A stretch of 64,000 nucleotides of DNA, from contig NZ_KB893370.1 in assembly GCF_000374045.1 (NCBI RefSeq), forward strand, positions 124,001 to 188,000. The letters are read 5' to 3'. Source of the stretch: Segetibacter koreensis DSM 18137. Its GTDB lineage: Bacteria > Bacteroidota > Bacteroidia > Chitinophagales > Chitinophagaceae. The notes under the pieces were generated by a model. The model was given only the letters and a program-made list of their open reading frames with translations, did not search any database and was not told the origin of the DNA. Below are positions 56,501 to 64,000 of the stretch, in pieces (the stretch's first letter is position 1; each line of letters opens with the position of its first letter). The position numbers were made by a program, and so were the translations under genes.

Positions 56501-57868
56501 ATGAATTTAAAAGTACGGATCGCCCTTTTATTTACCTTATCGGTGTTCATTATTTTATTGGTTTCAGCCGTATCCGTATACTTATTAAATGAGAAATTCA
56601 GAAAAGAAGAATTTATAAAACGGCTTACTACAGAAGCGAAAGAAAGCGGACAAATATTTTTTAGTGAATCTAAGCCTTCCCCCGGTGATAGTTTGCGCTT
56701 GCTTCAAAATGCCGTAAATTCTTTGCCCCAAGAAAATCTTTTCATTTACGACTCAGCTTTCCATCTTCTATATTCGACTCCCGGAAGCCATATTCCGAAA
56801 ATTTCTGCTGAAACATTTAATAAAGCCAGACAGGATAAACAATTTTCTTATACTGATAAAGAGCGTGAAGTAGTATTGTTGAGTATAGAAGGAAATCATT
56901 ATTACGCAGTCGCCTCGGCTCTTGATGTTTTCGGTAATCGAAAAAGCGACAATTTAAAGGCACTTCTCATTCTCTCAATCCTAGGTGGCATTCTTTTGTC
57001 AGGCTTACTGGCATTCTTCCTTGTTAAGCAAGCAATAAGGCCTCTTGAAAAACTTAAGCTGCAGATAGAAACAATAAATGAACAAAATCTTAAAGAAAGG
57101 ATATTTATTGGCAGAAGCAATGATGAAGTCTCGCAAATAGCTAAAAAATTCAATGCAATGCTCGATCGTCTGGAACTGGCATTTGAGCAACAAAAAAGCT
57201 TTGTTCATCATGCCTCTCATGAACTTAGAACTCCTCTTGCTACCATGCTTGCACAAACAGAAGCGGCTTTGAACAAAATATTATATATAGAAGATTATCG
57301 CAGGATTTTATACTCTTTAAGGGAAGAGCAGCAATACCTGATAGATTTGACAAATTCATTGTTAACCCTATCTCGTTACGAAAAAATGACTTCTCAAAAA
57401 GATTGGTTGCCTGTGAGAATAGATGAAATTTTATTTGAAATGGCAGACTTGGTGAAGCAGGAATGGCTTTATGCTACGATAAATATAGATTTTGATACAG
57501 TTTTTGACAACGAGAATCATTTAACTGTTATAGGTAATGAATCCCTAATAAAGTCAGCGATAATGAATTTAATAAAGAATGCAATCCAGTATTCTAAAGA
57601 CCAGGGTGTAAAAATTACTATTGATGGTGCAAATACAGGAATTATTTTACACTTCGATAATATAGGAAAGCGATTATCGCCTGAAGAGCAAGCAAATTTA
57701 TTTATTCCGTTTTTCCGCGGAGAAAACTCGAAGTACAAAAAGGGATATGGACTTGGATTGTCAATTGTAAAAAAAATAGTGAATGTACATGGAGGCACAA
57801 TAAGCTATCATTCTTTAGCAACTGACATAAACAGGTTCAGCATATTTCTACCTGCACAAACAGCATAA
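56501..57868 (+). CDS. HAMP-domain sensor histidine kinase
   Basis: 455 residues: membrane segments at about 7-28 and 155-177, a periplasmic sensor between, a HAMP domain (about 178-230), HisKA with the phospho-histidine in ASHELRTPLATML (about H241), and HATPase with NLIKNAIQY and GYGLGLSIVKK. Cognate kinase of the OmpR-type regulator directly upstream. The signal is unknown. Confidence 0.92.
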   Translation: MNLKVRIALLFTLSVFIILLVSAVSVYLLNEKFRKEEFIKRLTTEAKESGQIFFSESKPSPGDSLRLLQNAVNSLPQENLFIYDSAFHLLYSTPGSHIPKISAETFNKARQDKQFSYTDKEREVVLLSIEGNHYYAVASALDVFGNRKSDNLKALLILSILGGILLSGLLAFFLVKQAIRPLEKLKLQIETINEQNLKERIFIGRSNDEVSQIAKKFNAMLDRLELAFEQQKSFVHHASHELRTPLATMLAQTEAALNKILYIEDYRRILYSLREEQQYLIDLTNSLLTLSRYEKMTSQKDWLPVRIDEILFEMADLVKQEWLYATINIDFDTVFDNENHLTVIGNESLIKSAIMNLIKNAIQYSKDQGVKITIDGANTGIILHFDNIGKRLSPEEQANLFIPFFRGENSKYKKGYGLGLSIVKKIVNVHGGTISYHSLATDINRFSIFLPAQTA

Positions 57869-57870
57869 AA

Positions 57871-57906
57871 AAACCTGCAAAAAAATTACAGGTTTGTACT
57901 TCTTTT
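57871..57906. terminator. Bidirectional terminator between the kinase gene and rpsT
   Basis: AAACCTG (57871-57877) pairs with CAGGTTT (57889-57895); the loop is A-rich, with T-rich sequence on the right and A-rich on the left, so it can serve both converging genes. Confidence 0.55.
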
Positions 57907-57920
57907 ATGTTTACTGCAAA

Positions 57921-58181
57921 TTAAACGGCTGCGGCTGCAGGAACTTTCTTAGATAATTTACTTTTTAAGTTAGCTGCTTTGTTTTTATGTATAACTCCAC
58001 GCTTAGCCAACTTATCAATCATAGAAGCCACATCAGGCAATTTTTCAGTATAAGCACTCGTTTCAGTGATTTCTTTTAGATCACGTATAGCATTACGAGT
58101 TGTTTTGCCATAGTAACGGTTACGATCTCTACGCTTTGCTGCCTGGCGCACATCTTTCTTTGTAGCTTTATGGTTTGCCAT
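57921..58181 (-). CDS. rpsT: 30S ribosomal protein S20
   Basis: 86 residues, highly basic, starting MANHKATKKDVRQAAKR, with the S20 three-helix pattern and a C-terminal SKLSKKVPAAAAV. Binds 16S rRNA early in assembly. A strong promoter lies at 58202-58233. Confidence 0.95.
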   Translation of the reverse strand: MANHKATKKDVRQAAKRRDRNRYYGKTTRNAIRDLKEITETSAYTEKLPDVASMIDKLAKRGVIHKNKAANLKSKLSKKVPAAAAV

Positions 58182-58201
58182 AATTTTCTTTTTAAGGTCG
58201 G

Positions 58202-58233
58202 CAAAGGTAGGTTTAAAATTATAAAGAATACAA
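58202..58233 (-). promoter_or_regulatory. Strong promoter of rpsT
   Basis: On the minus strand TTG (58231-58233), 21 bases, then TACCTTTG (58202-58209): close to the Bacteroidota sigma-A consensus, about 20 bp before the rpsT start. Confidence 0.65.
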
Positions 58234-58381
58234 CATTTAGAGATATTTTTTAAAATTATTTATGCTTTCTCTTATTTTATTGTGTGTATAACCAATAAAA
58301 TTTCTCCTGACTTTGAAATAATAAATGCCACAAAAAGTAAGATTATGGCATTTATTATTAGGTTATTAAATCAGCTATTCA

Positions 58382-59911
58382 TTATGCTATCTCATCTGCA
58401 TGCGCCGGTACAAATTGTAATCCAAGCACTTCACTTGTGTAGGCTCTTATTTCCCGGCATAGTTGAGCGTCTTTGGCCAGGGATCGGCCATAAGAAGGAA
58501 TCATCTGCTTCAGTTTACCCTGCCATTCCCGGGTATCAACTTTATCTTTAAAGCAACGTTTTAAAAGATCGATCATAATAGAAACTGCGGTAGATGCTCC
58601 GGGAGAAGCTCCTAAAAGTGCAGCAATACTTCCATCTGCTGCGCTTACCACTTCTGTTCCAAACTCAAGCACACCGCCCTCTTTTTCGTCTTTTTTTATA
58701 ACCTGTACACGCTGGCCGGCTATTTCCAATTCCCAATCCTCCAGCCGCGCCGCAGGAAGATACTCACGAAGCGCTGCAAGACGATCTTCAGGAGACTGCC
58801 TCACCTGGTCAATAAGATATTTGGTAAGAGGAATATTTTTAACCCCTGCTGAGAGCATAGGCATGATGTTATTCATCTTAATGGATAAAGGCAAATCCAT
58901 AAAAGAACCGTGTTTTAAAAACTTAGTTGAAAAACCTGCGTAAGGGCCAAAAAGAAGTTCCTTCTTTCCATCAATCATGCGGGTGTCAAGATGAGGCACA
59001 GACATAGGAGGAGCTCCTACAGATGCTTTTCCATACACTTTAGCCTCATGTTTTTCAATTACTTCACGGTTGACACATCGTAACCATTGCCCGCTGACAG
59101 GGAAGCCTCCAAACCCTTTGCCTTCTGGTATTTCAGATTTAATCAGTAACGGTAAAGAACCTCCGCCTGCACCTATAAACACAAATTTTGCTTTCAGTTT
59201 TCGCCTCTCGCTGGTTATTGTATTTTTTACATTTAGTTTCCATGCCCCATCATCATCCTTCTCAAGGTCACGTACCTGGCGGCTAAAATGAAGGGCAACG
59301 CCTTCTTGTTTTTTTAAATGATCAAACATGCACCTGGTAAGCGCGCCAAAGTTTACATCAGTTCCTATGTCCATTCTTGTAGCAGCAACCTTTTCCTGTG
59401 GATCACGACCTTCCATTACTAACGGAATCCATTCTGACAAAAGAGCTTTGTCTTCGGTATACTTCATTCCTTTAAAAAGATGACACGTAGTAAGAGCCTC
59501 GAACCGCTTTCTTAAAAATTCCACATTTTTTTCTCCCCAAACAAAACTCATATGGGGAATGGGTCTAATAAAAGATGGAGGCAGGGTTATAAAATTTTGC
59601 TGAATAAGATAAGTCCAAAATTCTTTCGAGACTTCAAAAGATTCAGCAATTTTTACCGCCTTTTTAATTTCTATTGTACCATCTTCCAGTTCTGGTGTAT
59701 AATTTAATTCACAAAACGCAGAGTGTCCTGTTCCTGCATTATTCCATGCGTCTGAACTTTCAGCTGCTGCAACATCAAGGGTTTCAAAGATTACTATTGT
59801 TAAATTCGGGTCGAGCTGCTTTAGCAACACTCCAAGTGTGGCGCTCATAATACCTGCACCTATTAAAACTACATCCGGATTTTTTTCTGGTGAATTTTCC
59901 ATTCTGCTCAT
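58382..59911 (-). CDS. mqo: Malate:quinone oxidoreductase
   Basis: 509 residues, normal for Mqo. FAD-binding [15 protein letters not shown] near the start, [41 protein letters not shown] and the [15 protein letters not shown] tail. It oxidises malate to oxaloacetate and passes electrons to quinone, membrane-associated on the cytoplasmic side. Starts at M1 or M4 (59902) are equally plausible. Confidence 0.94.
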   Translation of the reverse strand: MSRMENSPEKNPDVVLIGAGIMSATLGVLLKQLDPNLTIVIFETLDVAAAESSDAWNNAGTGHSAFCELNYTPELEDGTIEIKKAVKIAESFEVSKEFWTYLIQQNFITLPPSFIRPIPHMSFVWGEKNVEFLRKRFEALTTCHLFKGMKYTEDKALLSEWIPLVMEGRDPQEKVAATRMDIGTDVNFGALTRCMFDHLKKQEGVALHFSRQVRDLEKDDDGAWKLNVKNTITSERRKLKAKFVFIGAGGGSLPLLIKSEIPEGKGFGGFPVSGQWLRCVNREVIEKHEAKVYGKASVGAPPMSVPHLDTRMIDGKKELLFGPYAGFSTKFLKHGSFMDLPLSIKMNNIMPMLSAGVKNIPLTKYLIDQVRQSPEDRLAALREYLPAARLEDWELEIAGQRVQVIKKDEKEGGVLEFGTEVVSAADGSIAALLGASPGASTAVSIMIDLLKRCFKDKVDTREWQGKLKQMIPSYGRSLAKDAQLCREIRAYTSEVLGLQFVPAHADEIA

Positions 59912-60284
59912 GATTAATATTAAATGCCCGCAAAGGTAATTTTAAAATGTAAAAAACATTCTGTTCGTAATTTCGTGCCAACTGATTTTGTGTATAATCA
60001 TTAAAATTCTTTTCACAACAATCTTAAAATTTCTCTTATTTTCTTCCTGCACAATACATGCAAATTTCTTTTTATTTGTAAAAAAGATTGATTTCTTAAA
60101 AGTATTATTTGCTCAGGTACAACATTTATAAACTATCCCCATTCTTTCAATACTTTGATACGTTATTATATTTCTAATCGTTATTATAAAATCTTCAAAA
60201 TCTATTTCTGTTTCTTTTTCTTAATAATCTCGCTTCTTGGATTTATGATACTAATGATTAAATTGCGCAACAACTTTTGTAACC
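59912..60284. other. Divergent intergenic region
   Basis: 373 bp between mqo and the lactonase gene. It carries the likely mqo -7 element at 59931-59938. The rest is AT-rich, without a supported gene. Confidence 0.4.
59931..59938 (-). promoter_or_regulatory. Likely -7 promoter element of mqo
   Basis: On the minus strand TACCTTTG, an exact TAnnTTTG, 19 bp before the longest start; upstream -33 only loosely TGTTTT. Confidence 0.5.
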
Positions 60285-61409
60285 ATGCGAATTTCTATTA
60301 TCACTCTTTTTTTATTTCTTTCTTTTTGTGCCACAGCCCAAAATTTTTATCTTTTTATTGGCACTTATACAAATAAAGGCAGCAAGGGTATTTATGTCTA
60401 TCGTTTTAACGCCGCTACAGGTACTGCCGAGTGGGTTAGCAATACCGACAGTTCACAGAGTCCCTCGTATCTTGCAGTTGCTCCAAACGAAAAATATGTA
60501 TATGCAGTGAATGAAACGCACGGAGAAAACGGAGGCAAGGTAAGCGCTTATACATTTGATAAAGCTTCAGGCAAATTAACTTTTGTAAATCAACAGTCGA
60601 CGGGCGGTGATGATCCCTGTTACGTAACGGTCGGCAAGAATAACAAGTGGGTAATAGTCGGAAATTATAGCGGAGGAAGCGCTGCTGCATTTGCTGCAAA
60701 TACAGATGGTTCACTACAGCCATATAGTCAATTGCTACAAGACTCGGGTAGTAGTGCAAATACCACACGGCAGGAAAAAGCACATCTTCACTCAACCGTT
60801 TTTAGCCCTAACCAGGATTATTTATTTACACCAGACCTTGGCATAGACAAAGTGAAGATATATAAGTTCAACCCTGATTCTCAACAACCATTAACCCCTG
60901 CCACTCCACCTTATGTATCTGTTTCTGCAGGAAACGGCCCCCGGCATTTTACGTTTCATCCCAATCAAAAGTTTGCTTACCTTATACAGGAATTAAGTGG
61001 AACAGTTGGCGTTTTCAAATACAATAATGGTAAACTTACTTTACTGGAAGACGTTCCCACCCATCCTGCAGGTTATAAAGGCGACATTGGCAGCGCCGAC
61101 ATTCATGTGTCACCTGACGGCAAATTTTTATATGCATCTAACAGAGGCGATGAAAATAATATTACTATTTTTTCAATAAATCCGCAAACGGGCAGACTAA
61201 AACTTAAAGGTTATCAATCTACCCTGGGAAAAACTCCGCGCAACTTTATCATTGACCCCACTGGTAATTATTTATTGGTTGCCAACCAAGACACTGATAA
61301 TGTTGTCATTTTTAAAAGAAACAAACAAACAGGACTACTTAAGGCAACAGGCAAGCAAATTGAAGTATCAATGCCAGTATGTTTGCAATTGCTAAAGCAA
61401 GGCGAATAA
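60285..61409 (+). CDS. Secreted lactonase-family beta-propeller
   Basis: 374 residues with a signal peptide (MRISIITLFLFLSFCATAQ). A seven-bladed propeller of the 6-phosphogluconolactonase (Pgl, YbhE) type: LFIGTYTNKGSKGIYVYRF, DDPCYVTVGKNNKWV, GNGPRHFTFHPNQ, LYASNRGDENNITIF, GKTPRNFIIDPTGNYLL. The signal peptide means it acts outside the cytoplasm, so it probably hydrolyses other sugar lactones or is a binding propeller, rather than serving the pentose phosphate pathway. Confidence 0.85.
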   Translation: MRISIITLFLFLSFCATAQNFYLFIGTYTNKGSKGIYVYRFNAATGTAEWVSNTDSSQSPSYLAVAPNEKYVYAVNETHGENGGKVSAYTFDKASGKLTFVNQQSTGGDDPCYVTVGKNNKWVIVGNYSGGSAAAFAANTDGSLQPYSQLLQDSGSSANTTRQEKAHLHSTVFSPNQDYLFTPDLGIDKVKIYKFNPDSQQPLTPATPPYVSVSAGNGPRHFTFHPNQKFAYLIQELSGTVGVFKYNNGKLTLLEDVPTHPAGYKGDIGSADIHVSPDGKFLYASNRGDENNITIFSINPQTGRLKLKGYQSTLGKTPRNFIIDPTGNYLLVANQDTDNVVIFKRNKQTGLLKATGKQIEVSMPVCLQLLKQGE

Positions 61410-61499
61410 CACTCACTATGTTTTAAAATGACAATAAAAGTTGGGTAAGGCGTCCGACTATGTACTGAATTACCTTTATGGTGGAGGTATAAATTTTGA

Positions 61500-62042
61500 A
61501 TGGTTGTGAGTATGATACTACCACAACCCTTTATCGAGGCTACCCAGGATATAAATGCAGTCATAGAAACGCCAAAAGGCAGCCGCAACAAATATGTTTA
61601 TCATAAAGAAACAGACACTATAAAACTAAAAAAGGCATTACCTGCGGGTATGGTCTTCCCTTTCGATTTTGGTTTTATCCCTTCTACCATTGCTGAAGAT
61701 GGCGATCCGATGGATGTATTGGTTCTTACTGATGCTCCCACTTTTCCCGGGTGCCTGGTTGAATGCAAAGTGCTTGGAATTATAAAAGTAGAGCAAAAAA
61801 AAAATGGTGAAAAAGTACGTAATGACAGGGTTATAGCTGTACAGTTAGATTCAAGAATGTATTCATCCGCAAACAACATAGATGAACTTCCCGAGGGGCT
61901 CGTAAAAGAGATTGTTAACTTTTTTGCGTCTTACAACAATGTAAGCGAAGATGTATTTAACTCTTTAGGAAATGAGGGACCTGAAGTTGCTGTCAAACTA
62001 ATTGAAAAGAGTATAAAAAAAGCATCGGACGAGAAAAAATAA
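61500..62042 (+). CDS. ppa: Inorganic pyrophosphatase (family I)
   Basis: 180 residues. Active-site segment EDGDPMDVLVLTD, with VFPFDFGFIPST before and KVRNDRVIAVQ after, all of the family I fold. It clears pyrophosphate from biosynthesis. Starts at 61500 (a GGAGG lies 12 bp upstream) or 61512 are possible. It reads a little further from E. coli Ppa than typical. Confidence 0.9.
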   Translation: MVVSMILPQPFIEATQDINAVIETPKGSRNKYVYHKETDTIKLKKALPAGMVFPFDFGFIPSTIAEDGDPMDVLVLTDAPTFPGCLVECKVLGIIKVEQKKNGEKVRNDRVIAVQLDSRMYSSANNIDELPEGLVKEIVNFFASYNNVSEDVFNSLGNEGPEVAVKLIEKSIKKASDEKK

Positions 62043-62064
62043 AATTTATTCTAAAAAATGAATA

Positions 62065-62316
62065 ATGGCATTAAGCGAAGACTTACAAAAGAAACTTGCC
62101 GGGAAATATGAACCTTCCACGCTGGTTGACATGAAGTATAAAGGATACGATCTGTCTTTTAAAACAGATGAGGAAGGAAATGCTATTTTGCTATTTATAG
62201 GTAAAAAAACAGAACAGGGTACCATAAAAGGAGAACGATATGCACGCACATTAAAAAAAGACAAGGACGGTAAAACTTTCAAAGACCATTGGGAACTAAA
62301 AGGAAAAGCAACTTAA
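62065..62316 (+). CDS. Small conserved protein of unknown function
   Basis: 83 residues, basic, starting MALSEDLQKKLAGKYEPS; strand-rich and soluble. It begins 22 bp after ppa on the same strand. A weak hairpin (CAACTTA/TAAGTTG) overlaps its stop. No family recognised; the frame is supported by its position and clean start. Confidence 0.55.
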   Translation: MALSEDLQKKLAGKYEPSTLVDMKYKGYDLSFKTDEEGNAILLFIGKKTEQGTIKGERYARTLKKDKDGKTFKDHWELKGKAT

Positions 62317-62425
62317 AATATAAGTTGTGATCATTGGTTAACAACAAAATAATATAAAATTTTAACTTTAGCCCATGCAGTTGGAACAAGAAAATGAGAG
62401 AATCCTCCAAGTAACGCTATTGCCG

Positions 62426-62923
62426 TTATTGCACTAATTTTTCCAGTTCCAATTCAAACCGTTTGGGCGGCAATTGCTGGTTGAATAGCTGGTAATATTT
62501 TTTAGACTTATTTATAAAAATAGAAGCGGGAATCTCACCTGTCCACTTTTTATCAATTATTGAAAGATAATGATGAATGTTTGCATCATTTAAAAAAACT
62601 ACTTCTCCTTTGTAACCTTGTTTTTTTACAAAAGCAACTAATTTTCCGGGGTCTTCAAATGGAGAATCAAGACTGACAAGTAACAATTTAACGGGTAAAT
62701 TCTTTTTTGAAATAAGGCTGTCGAACCAGGGAATTTCTCTAATGCACGGTCCGCACCAGCTAGCCCAGAAGTTTACAATGGTAGGAACAGATGTAGTGTC
62801 AATGAATGACCTTACTTCCTCAGCGGAGACTCTTTTTATAATTTGAGTAACAGGACGTGTATTTTGTGCAAGGCTATAAAAAGCAACCATTAACAAAACA
62901 ACTATAAAAGAAAGTTTCCTCAT
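62426..62923 (-). CDS. TlpA-like thioredoxin-fold protein
   Basis: 165 residues from MRKLSFIVVLLMVAFYSLAQ at 62923, a signal peptide; the longer frame to 63109 runs over the trmH gene and is spurious. The redox motif is FWASWCGPCIREIPW. It is likely a periplasmic reductase or resistance-type thiol protein. Its start is 4 bp after the trmH stop: an operon. Confidence 0.85.
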   Translation of the reverse strand: MRKLSFIVVLLMVAFYSLAQNTRPVTQIIKRVSAEEVRSFIDTTSVPTIVNFWASWCGPCIREIPWFDSLISKKNLPVKLLLVSLDSPFEDPGKLVAFVKKQGYKGEVVFLNDANIHHYLSIIDKKWTGEIPASIFINKSKKYYQLFNQQLPPKRFELELEKLVQ

Positions 62924-62927
62924 TTTT

Positions 62928-63539
62928 TTATTTTTCCTCTTCGGTAAAAATATCCTGCTCTTTAAATCCCCATTCGTTAAGCAACTGGTCACGTTTTTCA
63001 ACGGATAATGATGCTTGTTGATAATGTCCTGCCTGTTCTTTTTGCCTGTAGGCCTCGTACACAGTAATGGCACAGGCAACAGAAATGTTGAGGCTTTGAA
63101 TAATTCCACATTGAGGAATTACAATATTACCATCCGCTAAAGCTCTTGTTTCGTCGCTTACGCCAAAACGTTCGTTTCCAAAAACGAGCGCAATACTTTC
63201 AGTAAAATTTATGTCGTAAATAGAAACCGCATTTGAAGCAAGATGTGTTGCTAATATTTTGGCATAGTAATTACGTAATTCCTTAAAGCAATCTGACGGA
63301 TTGGTAAAATGGTGTACTGTCAACCATTTTTTTGCACTGCTACCGCTTCTGAATCCCCATTTTTTCTTTGGCGGAATCCTGTTATTTATTATGTAAATGT
63401 CTTGAATTCCTACTGAATCGCATGTTCTCATTACCGCTGCTTCATTATGTGGATCGAACACATTTTCCAAAACAACCGTAAGATTATTCTGACGCTTTTG
63501 TAAAACGGATAATAATTTATTTCTCCTCTCTGGTGTCAT
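62928..63539 (-). CDS. trmH: tRNA (guanosine-2'-O-)-methyltransferase, TrmH type
   Basis: 203 residues of the SpoU/SPOUT family. Motif 1 NVFDPHNEAAVMRTCDSVG with the catalytic arginine, FGNERFGVSDE, and the knot motif IPQCGIIQSLNISVACAI. The short N-terminus and DPHN match TrmH (tRNA Gm18) rather than RlmB. First gene of a pair with the TlpA-like gene. Confidence 0.88.
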   Translation of the reverse strand: MTPERRNKLLSVLQKRQNNLTVVLENVFDPHNEAAVMRTCDSVGIQDIYIINNRIPPKKKWGFRSGSSAKKWLTVHHFTNPSDCFKELRNYYAKILATHLASNAVSIYDINFTESIALVFGNERFGVSDETRALADGNIVIPQCGIIQSLNISVACAITVYEAYRQKEQAGHYQQASLSVEKRDQLLNEWGFKEQDIFTEEEK

Positions 63540-63801
63540 TTATCCTTACAATTTTATTCAAAGGTGTGATGACAGCTATATTAACTCCAAAAAAATCTAA
63601 ATTGTAATCAGATCAGGCTTGGCTTAAAATTATAGAAGATCTATAAACTTTGGGTCTAATAACCATATCTATCAATTCCTTTTACATTTAGAATAATTAC
63701 ATAATGGAAGCTGAATAAAGTTATTGGGTAAAAGTGTGCGACGCAACAAAAGATACATTTATATTCTGGTGATGACTACAAAAAGTTCCTAACGCAACTG
63801 T
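63540..63801. other. Intergenic region, no gene seen
   Basis: 262 bp between trmH and the partial antiporter; no signal I can support. Confidence 0.35.
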
Positions 63802-64000
63802 CTATTCCACTATAAGTTGTTTTATTTTTTTCCAGTCTCCTACAATCCAAACCACGTCATCCCATTGAAATACAGTTGTGGAGTCCGGATTTAAAATCCT
63901 GTTTCCATCTCTTTCTATGCCCACTACCAGTCCCGATGTCTGTTCGCGTATTTTTGAACCTCTAATTGTTTTTCCGCGAAGACGGCTATGATTATCTACA
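63802..64000 (-). CDS. Cation:proton antiporter, C-terminal RCK_C/TrkA-C end (partial)
   Basis: Only the last about 66 residues are in the window. They read GKTIRGSKIREQTSGLVVGI, IERDGNRILNPDSTTVFQWD and DVVWIVGD, the pattern of a TrkA-C (RCK_C) domain at the tail of a CPA2/Kef-type or other potassium/proton antiporter. The stop is at 63802-63804. The membrane part lies beyond the right edge, so the exact subtype is not known. Confidence 0.65.
   Translation of the reverse strand, partial: VDNHSRLRGKTIRGSKIREQTSGLVVGIERDGNRILNPDSTTVFQWDDVVWIVGDWKKIKQLIVE

Noticed and set aside
60155-60376. Small membrane protein upstream of the lactonase
   Set aside because: It overlaps the lactonase signal peptide in another frame and looks like translated AT-rich DNA.
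62426-63109. Long frame of the TlpA-like gene (227 residues)
   Set aside because: Its first 62 codons overlap the trmH gene out of frame; the signal peptide starts at 62923.
1-64000. tRNA, CRISPR or mobile element anywhere in the window
   Set aside because: Reading the gaps on both strands gave no cloverleaf, repeat-spacer pattern or transposase/integrase; most gaps are short.

Overview
The window reads as ordinary chromosome of a Bacteroidota bacterium, most likely from the Chitinophagaceae or a close relative (inference from gene content, not from any search). The clues are AT-rich DNA, promoters of the Bacteroidota TAnnTTTG type, a secreted protein with a type IX secretion (Por) C-terminal sorting domain, a head-GIN lipoprotein, an OtsA-OtsB fusion, a 7TMR-DISM histidine kinase and Lhr-type ligase-associated repair genes. 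I saw no tRNA, rRNA, CRISPR array, integrase, transposase or phage gene.

Layout. 1-5.1 kb: a frameshifted RecB-like nuclease/helicase cut by the left edge, a DMT-family permease and a secreted putative beta-barrel with a CxxCxC start. 5.6-8.3 kb: a cNMP/CBS/DUF294 nucleotidyltransferase-like protein translationally coupled to a membrane-tailed DnaQ-like exonuclease. 8.5-9.7 kb: an overlapping HipA-like kinase/DUF3037 pair. 9.7-14.5 kb: a lone ABC ATPase, a Nudix hydrolase, a small membrane protein, methylmalonyl-CoA mutase large subunit and a DUF2971-like gene broken by one TGA. 14.5-17.3 kb: a dipeptide epimerase and two tandem secreted paralogues. 17.7-20.4 kb: a ketone-body/acetoacetate operon (CoA-transferase A, B, thiolase).

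20.6-26.0 kb is the most unusual stretch. A gene resembling the GNAT/acyl-homoserine-lactone-synthase fold, an ICMT-like membrane methyltransferase, a 7TM receptor histidine kinase and a receiver-kinase hybrid form a tight, partly overlapping operon. A stand-alone receiver very like the hybrid's receiver lies divergently beside it. I propose this as a candidate small-molecule signalling system (inference).

26-45 kb is mainly core metabolism: OtsAB trehalose synthesis, an S41 protease, cystathionine beta-synthase, ETF beta and alpha, 2-oxoglutarate dehydrogenase E2 (with two lipoyl domains) and E1, a T9SS cargo protein with a structured-looking upstream region, an alditol-oxidase-like flavoprotein and LepA. 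45-51.5 kb: a GH16 lipoprotein and the ligase-associated repair cassette (metallo-beta-lactamase exonuclease, ATP-dependent ligase, Lhr-like helicase). 51.7-64 kb: a periplasmic-binding-like protein with guaA, a GIN lipoprotein, an OmpR/HAMP two-component pair, rpsT, mqo, a lactonase, pyrophosphatase, a TlpA-like thioredoxin with trmH, and the C-terminus of a cation:proton antiporter at the right edge.

Together the metabolic genes feed fatty-acid/ketone and branched-chain catabolism (CoA-transferase, thiolase, ETF, mutase) into the TCA cycle (OdhAB, Mqo). Two genes (positions 317-319 and 14177-14179) carry single-base lesions that either are real pseudogenes or are sequence errors.
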